Positions 26,954 through 35,090 of a stretch of DNA of 64,000 nt are shown piece after piece. The stretch spans positions 1 through 64,000 of the forward strand of contig DVGI01000050.1 of NCBI GenBank assembly GCA_018712805.1, given 5' to 3'. Source of the DNA: Candidatus Fimenecus excrementavium (lineage in GTDB: Bacteria; Bacillota; Clostridia; Oscillospirales; Acutalibacteraceae). A program made the translations under genes and the position numbers. Position 1 is the stretch's first letter. Each line of letters opens with the position of its first letter. The notes beneath the pieces were generated by a model. The model did not search any database, was not told the DNA's origin, and saw only the letters and a list, made by a program, of their open reading frames with translations.

Positions 26954-28624
26954 TTATCCGAACAGGTTCGGCATTAAATCGCCGAGCACGGAGCCTTCGG
27001 TTGTCGGCTCTTCGCCCCAGACCTGGAGGAAAATTTCCTTGCCTTTTTCGTAATCCTTATTGGGTTCCGGCGTTGTGGCAATGACAATGCCCGCGGTGTG
27101 GGTCCCGTCGTTTTCCTTTTCGACCTTGGTGCAGGTAAAGCCCTTGGAAATCAAAAGTTGAACCGCCGCGTCATAAGTCATGCCGGAAACGTCGGGCAAG
27201 GTCACATATTCAATCCCCTTGCTGACCACAATTTTCAAGTCGGAGCCTTTGGGCACGCGCTGGCCTTCCGGGGTGCCCTGAGAAATAATGAAGCCGTTTT
27301 CCACCGTGCTGCTGTAAGCGTATTCCACGACAAAGTGGAAACGCTCGTTTAAAACAGTGTCGCTCGAAATGCGGGTGTAGCTTTGCCCCGCGAAATTCGG
27401 CACATCTACAAGTTCCTGTTCGCCCGAAGTTACGGTTTCGTCCGCCGCGGCGGAGGTGTCGCGCGTAAAGAAGAAGTATCCGCCGAGAATGAGCGCACCG
27501 ACCGCAATGCAAACACCGAACGAAATGAGCAAAATGCGGGTTTGTTCTTGTTTGCGAATCATTTCTTTGCGCAATTTTTCTTTGCGGCGGCGTTCCGCCT
27601 CTTCCGCGTCGGTCGTCTGCGCACGCACCGCTTCTTCGGCGGCGGATTGGCGCGAAACCATGACCTTCGGCGAGCCGGAAAGCTCTTCACGGTATTCGTC
27701 TATCGTTTCCGTGCGGTCGTCGGGCGCAATCGCCATGGCGCTTTGCACCGCGCTGATGGCATATGCCGGTAAAATCTCGGCAAATTTTGCGGGGAACATC
27801 AGTTTGTCGTTGGCAACGCGCTGCACCGCTTCCTGCGGGGTACTGCCGACCAACATTCTGTAAGTAACTGCGCCGAACGCGTAAACATCGGTCCAAGAGC
27901 CGATACTGCCCTCTCGGCTGTACTGCTCAATCGCGGCATAGCCTGGGTCGAGTTCGGCGGCAAATCCGCTGTTCATCACGCGGGCATCGGTAATCATGAA
28001 ATCCGTAATGCGAATTTTGCCGTCTCTGCCGAGGCGCAGGGTGTTCGGCGAAATCCCGCAGTGGTAAATGCCCATGCTGTGCAATTTGGAAATGGTGGAA
28101 ACCACCGGCATCAGCAGGGTTTTAGTTTGTTCAAACGTCAAATAGCCCGTGCGGCTTTTCAAAAGGAAATCGCGAAGCGAAATTGTTTCGACGTGTTCCG
28201 ACACCGCGTAAGCCGTGCCGTTTTCTTCAATAATATCGAGCACCGGGATAAGCGCCGTCAGCGAGCGCACGCGCGCCAAGTTGCGCCACAGGTTTAAAAA
28301 TGCAGAAAGTCCGTCATGGAACAAAAGCTCACTGCCTCTGACCACGCGCACTTCGGTTTCACCCGCAGCGCGGGTGATATGTTCTTCGGGTAAAAATTCC
28401 CGAATGGTAACGGCGGCCTTGCGGGCATAGTCCCAACCCATATAGGTAGCGCCGTCGCCGCCGGCGGAAATCATTTTACCGACAAGATAGTGACCGCCGA
28501 GCTGTGTGCGCAACGGAAGATACGGCGCGATTTGCGGTGTGTCCGCCAAAAATCCGCAGTGGGGGCACTGCTTCAAGTCGCCGATTTCTTTCATACAACC
28601 CATGCACAAAGTATCCGTGTTCAT
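26954..28624 (-). CDS. Zinc-ribbon PASTA receptor with degenerate kinase domain (pseudokinase)
   Basis: The 556-aa single-pass membrane protein has, in order, a zinc ribbon (Cys 7, 10, 20, 23), a Ser/Thr kinase-like domain (about 45-315), a charged linker, a membrane helix (363-386) and two extracytoplasmic PASTA domains (about 404-470 and 473-537). PASTA kinases of the PknB/IreK type sense peptidoglycan precursors and regulate wall synthesis. Key catalytic residues are replaced: the VAIK lysine is Arg75 (VTIREF), HRD is HCG (188-190), the following Asn is Thr195 and DFG is DFM (208-210). Phosphotransfer is therefore unlikely; a sensing or scaffold role is inferred. The start at 28624 has GGAGG 7 bases upstream; a start two codons earlier would leave no spacing. 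No PP2C phosphatase is adjacent. Confidence 0.85.
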   Translation of the reverse strand: MNTDTLCMGCMKEIGDLKQCPHCGFLADTPQIAPYLPLRTQLGGHYLVGKMISAGGDGATYMGWDYARKAAVTIREFLPEEHITRAAGETEVRVVRGSELLFHDGLSAFLNLWRNLARVRSLTALIPVLDIIEENGTAYAVSEHVETISLRDFLLKSRTGYLTFEQTKTLLMPVVSTISKLHSMGIYHCGISPNTLRLGRDGKIRITDFMITDARVMNSGFAAELDPGYAAIEQYSREGSIGSWTDVYAFGAVTYRMLVGSTPQEAVQRVANDKLMFPAKFAEILPAYAISAVQSAMAIAPDDRTETIDEYREELSGSPKVMVSRQSAAEEAVRAQTTDAEEAERRRKEKLRKEMIRKQEQTRILLISFGVCIAVGALILGGYFFFTRDTSAAADETVTSGEQELVDVPNFAGQSYTRISSDTVLNERFHFVVEYAYSSTVENGFIISQGTPEGQRVPKGSDLKIVVSKGIEYVTLPDVSGMTYDAAVQLLISKGFTCTKVEKENDGTHTAGIVIATTPEPNKDYEKGKEIFLQVWGEEPTTEGSVLGDLMPNLFG

Positions 28625-28671
28625 CCTCATGCCTCCGAAAAATACAAGGTATCCAGAGCTTACAAATATAT

Positions 28672-28701
28672 ATAATAACAAACGCACCTGTTTCTTGTCA
28701 A
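28672..28701 (-). promoter_or_regulatory. Promoter of the PASTA pseudokinase gene
   Basis: Consensus TTGACA (28696-28701) and TATTAT (28672-28677) on the minus strand are 18 bases apart. Confidence 0.75.
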
Positions 28702-28740
28702 GAATTGCAGCACGACAGAAAATTTGCTTTTTCGCAAAAA

Positions 28741-28773
28741 CAACAACCGCCGCTTAAAAAGCGGCGGTTGTTG
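28741..28773 (-). terminator. Terminator of the YczE-like gene
   Basis: A perfect 15-bp stem, CAACAACCGCCGCTT with AAGCGGCGGTTGTTG, closes on AAA. On the minus strand it is followed by T residues. It lies 67 bases downstream of the YczE-like stop. Confidence 0.85.
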
Positions 28774-28839
28774 GGCAGCCTTCAAAGACTGCTTTTCGGT
28801 GCAAAATGCATCTTATCAAAAGAGAGGGGAGAAAAACAA

Positions 28840-29580
28840 TTAAGCTGCGAAACGGCCGTTCGGGGAGATGAGGCGGCCGCCGAAGCGGGAAAAATCATAA
28901 TAGCGAACCGCAAGGAAGTTGCTGTAATCGGCACGCAGCAGCTTTTCGGAAACGCGGGTGTTGAAGAAGGTTACAACCGGACCCATGAAGAACGCGGTCA
29001 CAACCGTGCCGATACCGACCGGGCCGCCGAAGGCAAAGCCGATTGCGGTGCAGATAACGTCGGTAATCACGCGGCACCATTTATAAGGAATTTTGCTTCT
29101 TTCGTCCAAAATGAAGCCCGTGGCGTCATAAGGCGCAACGCCTAAAGAAGAAGTGAAATATAAAGACGCCGAAAGGCTCAAAAGCACAACGCCCAAAAGC
29201 ATTAAGCAAAGTTTCACGGGCAGTGAGCCGGGAACCGGCAAATAGCGGTCGTAAAGCGTTGTAAAGAACTGGCAGACATAGCCGACGCCGACCATGTTGG
29301 CGATTGTGCCGAGGTTGATAAGCTTTTTCGAGAGCAAAACAACGAAGACCAGCAAAACGGCGTTCATGCACATCTGGAAAAAGCCGAAGCCGACTCCGAG
29401 CTTTGCACTCAGCGCCATATTCATAGAAGTATAGGGGTCAACGCCCAAATCGGAATAAGAGAACACCGACACGCCGAAGCCCATCAGCACAACGCTGAAC
29501 AGCATCATAAAGACTCTGCGCAGTCCGTATTGACTTTTGTAAATCGTTTTCGGGTTCATACCCTTAAGAATTGCCAGCAT
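28840..29580 (-). CDS. YczE/YyaS-like integral membrane protein
   Basis: The 246-aa protein has about five membrane segments. Two related motifs, SDLGVDPYTSMNMALS and SSLGVAPYDATGFIL, occur in the two halves, as in the YczE/YyaS family (PxT/PYD repeats). The family is common in Firmicutes and poorly characterised. The ATG at 29580 follows CGAGGGAGAAAACA, a good ribosome-binding site; the longer frame to 29664 overlaps the promoter. It has its own promoter and terminator. Confidence 0.8.
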   Translation of the reverse strand: MLAILKGMNPKTIYKSQYGLRRVFMMLFSVVLMGFGVSVFSYSDLGVDPYTSMNMALSAKLGVGFGFFQMCMNAVLLVFVVLLSKKLINLGTIANMVGVGYVCQFFTTLYDRYLPVPGSLPVKLCLMLLGVVLLSLSASLYFTSSLGVAPYDATGFILDERSKIPYKWCRVITDVICTAIGFAFGGPVGIGTVVTAFFMGPVVTFFNTRVSEKLLRADYSNFLAVRYYDFSRFGGRLISPNGRFAA

Positions 29581-29635
29581 TGTTTTCTCCCTCGTTGTAT
29601 AATGTGCACATATATTGCTTCTCTGTTTTGTTAAT

Positions 29636-29664
29636 AGTTTATAGTTGAGGGTGCAAAATGTCAA
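29636..29664 (-). promoter_or_regulatory. Promoter of the YczE-like gene
   Basis: Consensus TTGACA (29659-29664) and TAAACT (29636-29641) on the minus strand are 17 bases apart. Confidence 0.7.
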
Positions 29665-29687
29665 TACAATTCAACTGATTTTTTGTT

Positions 29688-29705
29688 CTGAAAATGCATT
29701 TTCAG
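29688..29705. promoter_or_regulatory. 18-bp perfect palindrome, operator candidate
   Basis: CTGAAAATGCATTTTCAG is a perfect palindrome 24 bases upstream of the YczE-like -35 box. A near copy (CTGAAAATGAATTTTC, 40909-40924) abuts the -35 box of the nucleoside phosphorylase promoter, suggesting a shared regulator. No regulator can be named. Confidence 0.5.
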
Positions 29706-29788
29706 CCCTTATAACAAAACACACAAACCAAGCAAATCGCTTTTGTGCAAAATCACAATATTGTTTAGATTTCGTCCTGTTTTCACGC

Positions 29789-29828
29789 AAAAAAAGAGGG
29801 CAAACGCAGGTTTTTCCGCGGTTTGCCC
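29789..29828 (-). terminator. Terminator of nadA-mnmA
   Basis: GGGCAAACGCAGG and CCGCGGTTTGCCC pair with one mismatch around TTTTT, and seven T follow on the minus strand. Confidence 0.8.
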
Positions 29829-29887
29829 CAAGTAAAAATTAGCAAGGTATTCTGTCAATATGTTGTTTTTGCCGCTTGTATCGTTTT

Positions 29888-30964
29888 TTATAAAATCGTT
29901 CCGCCGCCGACAACGGTCTCGCCGTCATAAAGCACCGCCGCCTGCCCGCGCGTCACGGCGCGCTGCGGCTCATCAAACGTGATTTCCAACCGGTCTTTTT
30001 CGGTCTGCACCACCGTTGCGGGCTGTGCTTTTTGGTTATAACGAATTTTGACGCAAAGCTTTTCTTCGCCCGAAAGCGTGTCGCACGCCGAAAGGCAGAG
30101 GTCGCCGACCGTCAGCTTTTTGGTATATAAATCGTCGTCAAAGCCCAGCACCACGCGGTTGTTGGGGACATCTTTTTCCAGCACATACATCGACGCCGGA
30201 AGCGCAAGCCCCAGCCCGCGCCGCTGTCCGATTGTATAGCGGATAATGCCCTTGTGCGTGCCGAGCACGCGACCGGTTCTGTCCACAAAATCGCCGGGTG
30301 CAAAGGTTTTGCCGGTAAACCGCTCCAAAAACGCGGCGTAATCGCCGTCGGGAACAAAGCAAATATCCTGGCTGTCCCGTTTTTTTGCATTGGCGAATCC
30401 GTTTTCTTCGGCGAGTTCGCGCACCTCTGCTTTTGTAAATTCGCCGAGCGGGAACATGGTATGCCGAAGTTGTTCGGCGGAAAGCGAATAAAGCACATAG
30501 CTTTGGTCTTTGCTTTCGTCGACCGCTTTTTGCAAAACACAGCGGTCGCCCTGTTTAGTAACGCGCGCATAGTGACCGGTCGCGATATAATCGCAGTTTT
30601 CGGACCTTGCCGCCTGAAACAGCCGCCCGAATTTAATATAACGGTTGCAGTCGACGCATGGGTTCGGCGTCAAGCCCGCTTCATAGGCTTTCGCAAACCG
30701 CTCCATGACTTCGTGGCGGAACGGTTCGGCAAAATCCAGCACCTCGTGCGGGCAGCCGAGTCGCGCGCAAACCGCTTTCGCATCGGCAATATCGGTTTCC
30801 GCGCCGCAGGCGCGCGCTTTGTCGGGCGATGGGTCATAATTGTTAATCAGCCGCATCGTCGCGCCGAGCGCCGAAAACCCTTGCTGTAACACAAGGAACG
30901 CCGTGACGGAGCTGTCTACCCCGCCGCTCATAGCAACCATTACTTTTCCTTTTTGTTCTGTCAT
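29888..30964 (-). CDS. mnmA: tRNA-specific 2-thiouridylase
   Basis: The 358-aa enzyme thiolates U34 of Lys, Glu and Gln tRNAs using sulfur from a cysteine desulfurase. The PP-loop VAMSGGVDSSV opens the protein. The catalytic cysteines lie in TPNPCVDCNRYIKFG and in the DICFVPDGDY segment; YTIGQRRGLGL marks the central domain. It follows nadA by 29 bases and probably shares its promoter. The nifS gene that could supply sulfur is about 6 kb away. Confidence 0.95.
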   Translation of the reverse strand: MTEQKGKVMVAMSGGVDSSVTAFLVLQQGFSALGATMRLINNYDPSPDKARACGAETDIADAKAVCARLGCPHEVLDFAEPFRHEVMERFAKAYEAGLTPNPCVDCNRYIKFGRLFQAARSENCDYIATGHYARVTKQGDRCVLQKAVDESKDQSYVLYSLSAEQLRHTMFPLGEFTKAEVRELAEENGFANAKKRDSQDICFVPDGDYAAFLERFTGKTFAPGDFVDRTGRVLGTHKGIIRYTIGQRRGLGLALPASMYVLEKDVPNNRVVLGFDDDLYTKKLTVGDLCLSACDTLSGEEKLCVKIRYNQKAQPATVVQTEKDRLEITFDEPQRAVTRGQAAVLYDGETVVGGGTIL

Positions 30965-30993
30965 GTTGTAAATTCCGTTTCGTCTATGTTTTC

Positions 30994-31911
30994 TCAGCCG
31001 CCGAGCTCAATCATCGCATCAATGCAGCGGCGTGCTTTGGTGATTGTGTCCGCGTCCAGCTCGATTTCCGCGCCGCCGGCGCCGCGCACCGCGTCGTAAA
31101 CGTCCACAAGCGTGGAAAGCTTCATATTCTGGCAAATGAGCTTTTTCGAAAGCGGATAGAACCGCTTGTCCGGGCAGGCATATTGCAGGTGCTCGGCAAT
31201 GCTTAACTCCGTGCCGATGATAAACTCCCGGCAGTCGCTTTTTTCAGCGAACTGCATAATGCCGGACGTTGAACCGACATAGTCGGCGTGCCGCACGACT
31301 TCGGGTTTGCACTCGGGGTGCACCAAAAGCAGCGCGCCTGGGTGTTTTTTCTTGGCTTCTATTGCTTCTTCTTCATTGACCGAAGCGTGAATCGGGCAGC
31401 CGCCTTGTAAAAGCTTAATATTCTTTTCCGGCAACTGGTCGCGCACATAAGCGCCGAGGTTGCAGTCGGGAATGAACAAAATGTTGGGGTTTTCAATCGA
31501 GCTTACAATCTTGACCGCAGACGAGGAGGTCACGCAGACGTCGCAAATGGTTTTCAGCGCGGCGGTCGTGTTGATATAAGCGACGACGGTGTAGTCGGGG
31601 TATTCGCGTTTCACCGCTTTGATGAGTTCTTTATCCATTTGTTCCGCCATCGGGCAGCCCGCTTCGCCGCTCGCGAGCAAAACGCGCTTTTCGGGTGAAA
31701 GGATTTTCACCGTTTCCGCCATAAACCGCACGCCGACCATTAAAACCGTCTTTTGCGGCGCGGACTTGGCTTTGACCGACAGCGCATAGCTGTCGCCGGT
31801 GAAATCCGCGATTTCCAAAATTTCGTGCGCCACGTAGCTGTGCGCCAAAATGCAAATATCATTTTGTTTTTTCAAATCCAGAATCCGGTTTTGAATTTCC
31901 TGAATGTTCAT
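30994..31911 (-). CDS. nadA: Quinolinate synthase
   Basis: The 305-aa 4Fe-4S enzyme condenses iminoaspartate with dihydroxyacetone phosphate in NAD synthesis. Motifs are ILAHSYVAHEI, GVRFMAETVKIL, the Cys-containing ASGEAGCPMAEQ, VTSSSAVKI, IPDCNLG and LLVHPECKPEV. Cluster cysteines are conserved. nadB and nadC, which usually accompany it, are not in the window. Promoter at 31947-31975; AGAAGG precedes the ATG. Confidence 0.95.
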   Translation of the reverse strand: MNIQEIQNRILDLKKQNDICILAHSYVAHEILEIADFTGDSYALSVKAKSAPQKTVLMVGVRFMAETVKILSPEKRVLLASGEAGCPMAEQMDKELIKAVKREYPDYTVVAYINTTAALKTICDVCVTSSSAVKIVSSIENPNILFIPDCNLGAYVRDQLPEKNIKLLQGGCPIHASVNEEEAIEAKKKHPGALLLVHPECKPEVVRHADYVGSTSGIMQFAEKSDCREFIIGTELSIAEHLQYACPDKRFYPLSKKLICQNMKLSTLVDVYDAVRGAGGAEIELDADTITKARRCIDAMIELGG

Positions 31912-31946
31912 GAAGACACCTTCTGTTTCTGTTATTGCGTACTTAT

Positions 31947-31975
31947 ATAATAAGCAATTCCGAAAACAAAATCAA
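31947..31975 (-). promoter_or_regulatory. Promoter of nadA-mnmA
   Basis: TTGATT (31970-31975) and TATTAT (31947-31952) on the minus strand are 17 bases apart. Confidence 0.7.
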
Positions 31976-32073
31976 CCCAAAAATCCATAGAAGATTTTGG
32001 GTTTACAGCCTTTTCCCCTCGTGAAGGTGTTTCTTTACAATTTTGTAATATTATTATAATTTGGTTACAAATC

Positions 32074-32101
32074 TTGCTTTTTCAAAAATTCCATATATAA
32101 T
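32074..32101 (+). promoter_or_regulatory. Promoter of the O-antigen-ligase-like gene
   Basis: TTGCTT (32074-32079) and TATAAT (32096-32101) are 16 bases apart. A second possible pair, TTTACA (32034-32039) and TATAAT (32055-32060), lies upstream with short spacing. Confidence 0.6.
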
Positions 32102-32159
32102 ATACCCAGTGCTAATAAAAGCAAAAAAACGGAGAAATTTATTTGAGTAGGGAAGGTTT

Positions 32160-33701
32160 ATGAATCGATTGCTCAATTCCCCGCAGTTAAATCGCCTGCG
32201 CGATTTCATGATGACCGGGAAATATATGATGCTGCTTTTTGCGGTCGGCGCAGTGTTCGCGGCGTTCGAGTGGAACGTTGCGGGCGTGCTTGTGTTTGCC
32301 TGTATCATCTCTGCAACGCTTGTCATCTGCGAAGATTTGCTCGCGACATTTATGCCGTTTATGATTACCTGTTTAATTGCGGCAAAATGTTATAATTCTT
32401 ACAGCACCTTTATTCAATACAAATCGCTCGGCGTGATTATTGCCCTGTGTTTGATTGCGCACTTTGTGCTGTATTGGAAAAAGCCGGACACCAAAGGGGC
32501 GCTGACAAAGCCCATGATTTTTGTTTCGATTGCCGTTGTGCTCGGCGGCGTCGGGTTTATTTCCAAAGAAGAATATTTCAGCCCCGTTTCGCTGTTTTAT
32601 ATTTTGACCTTGGGCTTTGCCATGGTGGTGCTCTATTGGATGTTTTACACCTATCTCACCGTGCGCAGAGACTATTCGCTGATTGAAAAGGTCACCTTAA
32701 TCATGGTCATTGCCGGGTGTTTTGCATCGTTCGTCACCATTGCGTTTTACATGATGAATATTGACGAAGTCATTGAAACACGCGACTTGCTTTATATGCA
32801 ATGGCGGAACAATTACTCGACGTTTCTGATGTTGAGCATTCCGTTCGCCTTTTTGCGCGGGCACAAAAAACCTTACAGCATCATGCTCGGCTTTTTCTTC
32901 TATTTCTGCATTTTGCTGACCGGCTCGCGCGGCGGGCTTGTATTCGGCGCGGTGGAAATGGCGATGTGCTGCCTTTTGTTCATTCTTTACGACAAACGCC
33001 GTCGTCTTACCTATATCGCGATTTGCGCGTGCCTTGCGTTTGCGCTTTTGATTTTCTCGCGTGAATTTTTCTCGTTCTTCGGCTCGACCTTTGACCGGCT
33101 TTTGTCCGCGATAAACGGCGTGCTGATAGGCGAACAGCAGGAAGTTCGCTATTATCAATATATCCGCGGGATTCAGGATTTCTTAAACAACCCCATTCTC
33201 GGCACGGGGATTGGCTATATGGGCAACCGAGACGTTTACGCCGGGGCGGACTTTTCGATTGCGTGGTATCACTGTGAGCTGATTCAAATTCCCGCAAGCT
33301 TCGGCATAGTCGGCATTGCGGCCTATGCGTATCAATTTATCAAGCGCAACATTCTCCTTTGGAAAAAGCCGACGATGTTTAACATGACGGTGTTCCTTTC
33401 CTATATCAGTTTGGAGCTTATGTCGCTTGTCAATCCCGGTATTTTCAGCCCGATTCCTTACCTTTTGATTGTGACGATGTTCTTCGCGATTGTCGAACGC
33501 TGCAACGTCGGTACGGTGCAGAAAATTATCTCCACCAAGTCCTCCGACAAAAGCGAAGAGGACGACGAGTTGGAGGGCACGGCGCTGCCGGAAGCGACAG
33601 ACACGACAAGCGAAGCGCAGCCCTCAAAAGCCACCGAAAAAAAGAACGCAGAAACCGAACCGGAAAAAGTCTCGGTCGGTACGCCGAAAGACACGGAATA
33701 A
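32160..33701 (+). CDS. O-antigen ligase/polymerase-like membrane protein (Wzy_C type)
   Basis: The 513-aa protein has about ten membrane segments and a periplasm-side loop with LTGSRGGLVFG and NPILGTGIGYMGNRDVY...WYHCELIQIPASFGIVG, the usual Wzy_C pattern (GTG and H...ELI). Such proteins polymerise or ligate surface polysaccharide repeat units. The last ~70 residues are a hydrophilic Glu/Lys/Thr-rich cytoplasmic tail without recognisable domain. GGAAGG precedes the ATG. It stands alone between its promoter and terminator; the CpsB-like phosphatase (46265) and the CapD-like enzyme (59896) may act in the same surface-polysaccharide pathway, which is inference. Confidence 0.82.
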   Translation: MNRLLNSPQLNRLRDFMMTGKYMMLLFAVGAVFAAFEWNVAGVLVFACIISATLVICEDLLATFMPFMITCLIAAKCYNSYSTFIQYKSLGVIIALCLIAHFVLYWKKPDTKGALTKPMIFVSIAVVLGGVGFISKEEYFSPVSLFYILTLGFAMVVLYWMFYTYLTVRRDYSLIEKVTLIMVIAGCFASFVTIAFYMMNIDEVIETRDLLYMQWRNNYSTFLMLSIPFAFLRGHKKPYSIMLGFFFYFCILLTGSRGGLVFGAVEMAMCCLLFILYDKRRRLTYIAICACLAFALLIFSREFFSFFGSTFDRLLSAINGVLIGEQQEVRYYQYIRGIQDFLNNPILGTGIGYMGNRDVYAGADFSIAWYHCELIQIPASFGIVGIAAYAYQFIKRNILLWKKPTMFNMTVFLSYISLELMSLVNPGIFSPIPYLLIVTMFFAIVERCNVGTVQKIISTKSSDKSEEDDELEGTALPEATDTTSEAQPSKATEKKNAETEPEKVSVGTPKDTE

Positions 33702-33722
33702 ATATTCAAAACAGAAAGAAAG

Positions 33723-33754
33723 CAGGGTGCAGTTTTGCACCCTGTTTTTCTTTT
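33723..33754 (+). terminator. Terminator of the O-antigen-ligase-like gene
   Basis: CAGGGTGCA and TGCACCCTG pair perfectly around GTTT, and a long T-rich run follows on the plus strand. Confidence 0.85.
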
Positions 33755-33758
33755 ATTG

Positions 33759-35090
33759 CTATACTGTTTTTTGTTTCATAAAGGCAAGTTTTCCGGCCGC
33801 GAGCAAAGTCGCCGCGAAGTTGGAAACGACATAAGCCCACCACACACCGGAAACCCCGAATCTTTTCGCGAACAGCCACGCAATCGGCAGCAAAAGCACC
33901 GCGGCGGCGCCGTATAGAAGCAGCGACCAAAGCTTTTTGCCCGCCGCTTGCAGCACGGACGCCAAAAGCAACGGCAGCGGCAAGAACCAAAGCGAAACGG
34001 CAATCACCCGAAGTCCGGCTGTCCCCGTTTCCAACACGCCCCGATTATCGGTAAACAACCGCAAAAAGGCGGTCGGCGCGGCACACAAAACACCGAACGA
34101 TAAAAGCGCATAAAGAAAGCTTAAAAGCAACCCGAAGCGAAAGGTCTTTTGAATGCGGAGGCGCTGCCCGGCGCCAAAGCTATACCCGGCAATTGGGGCA
34201 ACCGCCTGCGCCACGGCGGTGAACGGCAAAACGGCAACGGTTAAAATTTTGCTGATATAAGCAAACGCATTGACGCCCGCCGTGCCGCCGGTTTCGCTTA
34301 ACACGCGGTTCAGCACCAGTGTGGCAAGAGACAAGCTTCCCATTTGCACAAGCGACGGCACGCCGACAGCGAGGATTTCCCCGGCGGTTTTCAGGTGCGG
34401 TCGTGCGTTTTTAAACTCCTGTACTGAAAATTTTCGGAAAAACAGCACGCTCATCATGGCGCTTAAAAACTGGCTGAGCACGGTTGCCGCCGCGGAGCCT
34501 TGTATACCCCAGTTGAAAGTGAGGATAAACAGTGCGTCCAACCCGATATTGACGGAAATCGGAATTACCCAAATCAAAAGCCCGTAGAGCATATTGCCTT
34601 CGGCGCGGATAATCGACGAAAAGCCGGTAGAAAACACATTGCCGAGCAGTAAAATTGTGAAATACTGCTTGGCGGGCAGATACAGTTCGGGCGTTGCGCC
34701 CATAAACGACAAAAGCGGGTCTAACAGCAAAAGCCCTATAATACTAATGAGCAGCGCAGAAAGATAAAACACGGCGCGCGCGGTTTGCGTGGCTTCACCG
34801 GCCGCGCGCGGGTCGCCTTGCCCCAATTTTCGGGAGACCACCGAAGCCGCGCCGGACCCGACGGCGGTGGAAATTGCCCCTTGCAAAACGACAAACGGAA
34901 AAACAAGGGAAATCCCGCCCATTGCATTTTCCCCGACACGCCAACTGACGAACAAAGCGTCCGTAAGCGAATACACGGAATTGAGCAGCAGCGCGGCAAA
35001 AGTCGTCGCCGCAAAGCGCAAAACAAGGCTTGGAACGCTCCCTTCGCCGAGAGACGCCGCTTTGTTCGCTTTTGACTTTTCGGCGCTCAT
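33759..35090 (-). CDS. MATE-family multidrug/metabolite exporter
   Basis: This protein of about 443 aa has twelve predicted membrane segments in two homologous halves. MGGISLVFPFVVLQGAISTAVGSGAASVVSRKLGQGD and, in the second half, AVAQAVAPIAGYSFGAGQ are the characteristic MATE regions (quoted in part: VGSGAASVVSRKLGQGD). The transported compound is unknown. The ATG at 35090 overlaps the stop of the upstream APH-fold gene (ATGA), so the longer frame to 35150 is rejected. Confidence 0.88.
   Translation of the reverse strand: MSAEKSKANKAASLGEGSVPSLVLRFAATTFAALLLNSVYSLTDALFVSWRVGENAMGGISLVFPFVVLQGAISTAVGSGAASVVSRKLGQGDPRAAGEATQTARAVFYLSALLISIIGLLLLDPLLSFMGATPELYLPAKQYFTILLLGNVFSTGFSSIIRAEGNMLYGLLIWVIPISVNIGLDALFILTFNWGIQGSAAATVLSQFLSAMMSVLFFRKFSVQEFKNARPHLKTAGEILAVGVPSLVQMGSLSLATLVLNRVLSETGGTAGVNAFAYISKILTVAVLPFTAVAQAVAPIAGYSFGAGQRLRIQKTFRFGLLLSFLYALLSFGVLCAAPTAFLRLFTDNRGVLETGTAGLRVIAVSLWFLPLPLLLASVLQAAGKKLWSLLLYGAAAVLLLPIAWLFAKRFGVSGVWWAYVVSNFAATLLAAGKLAFMKQKTV

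Larger units (their letters stand above)
29581..29887. other. Regulatory intergenic region between YczE-like gene and mnmA
   Basis: This AT-rich stretch of about 300 bases holds the YczE-like promoter (29636-29664), an 18-bp perfect palindrome (29688-29705) and the mnmA terminator (29789-29828). No gene is supportable. Confidence 0.7.

Noticed and set aside
31912..32159. Possible riboswitch between nadA and the O-antigen-ligase-like gene
   Set aside because: The region is AT-rich with two divergent promoters; I could not fold any known riboswitch core there.
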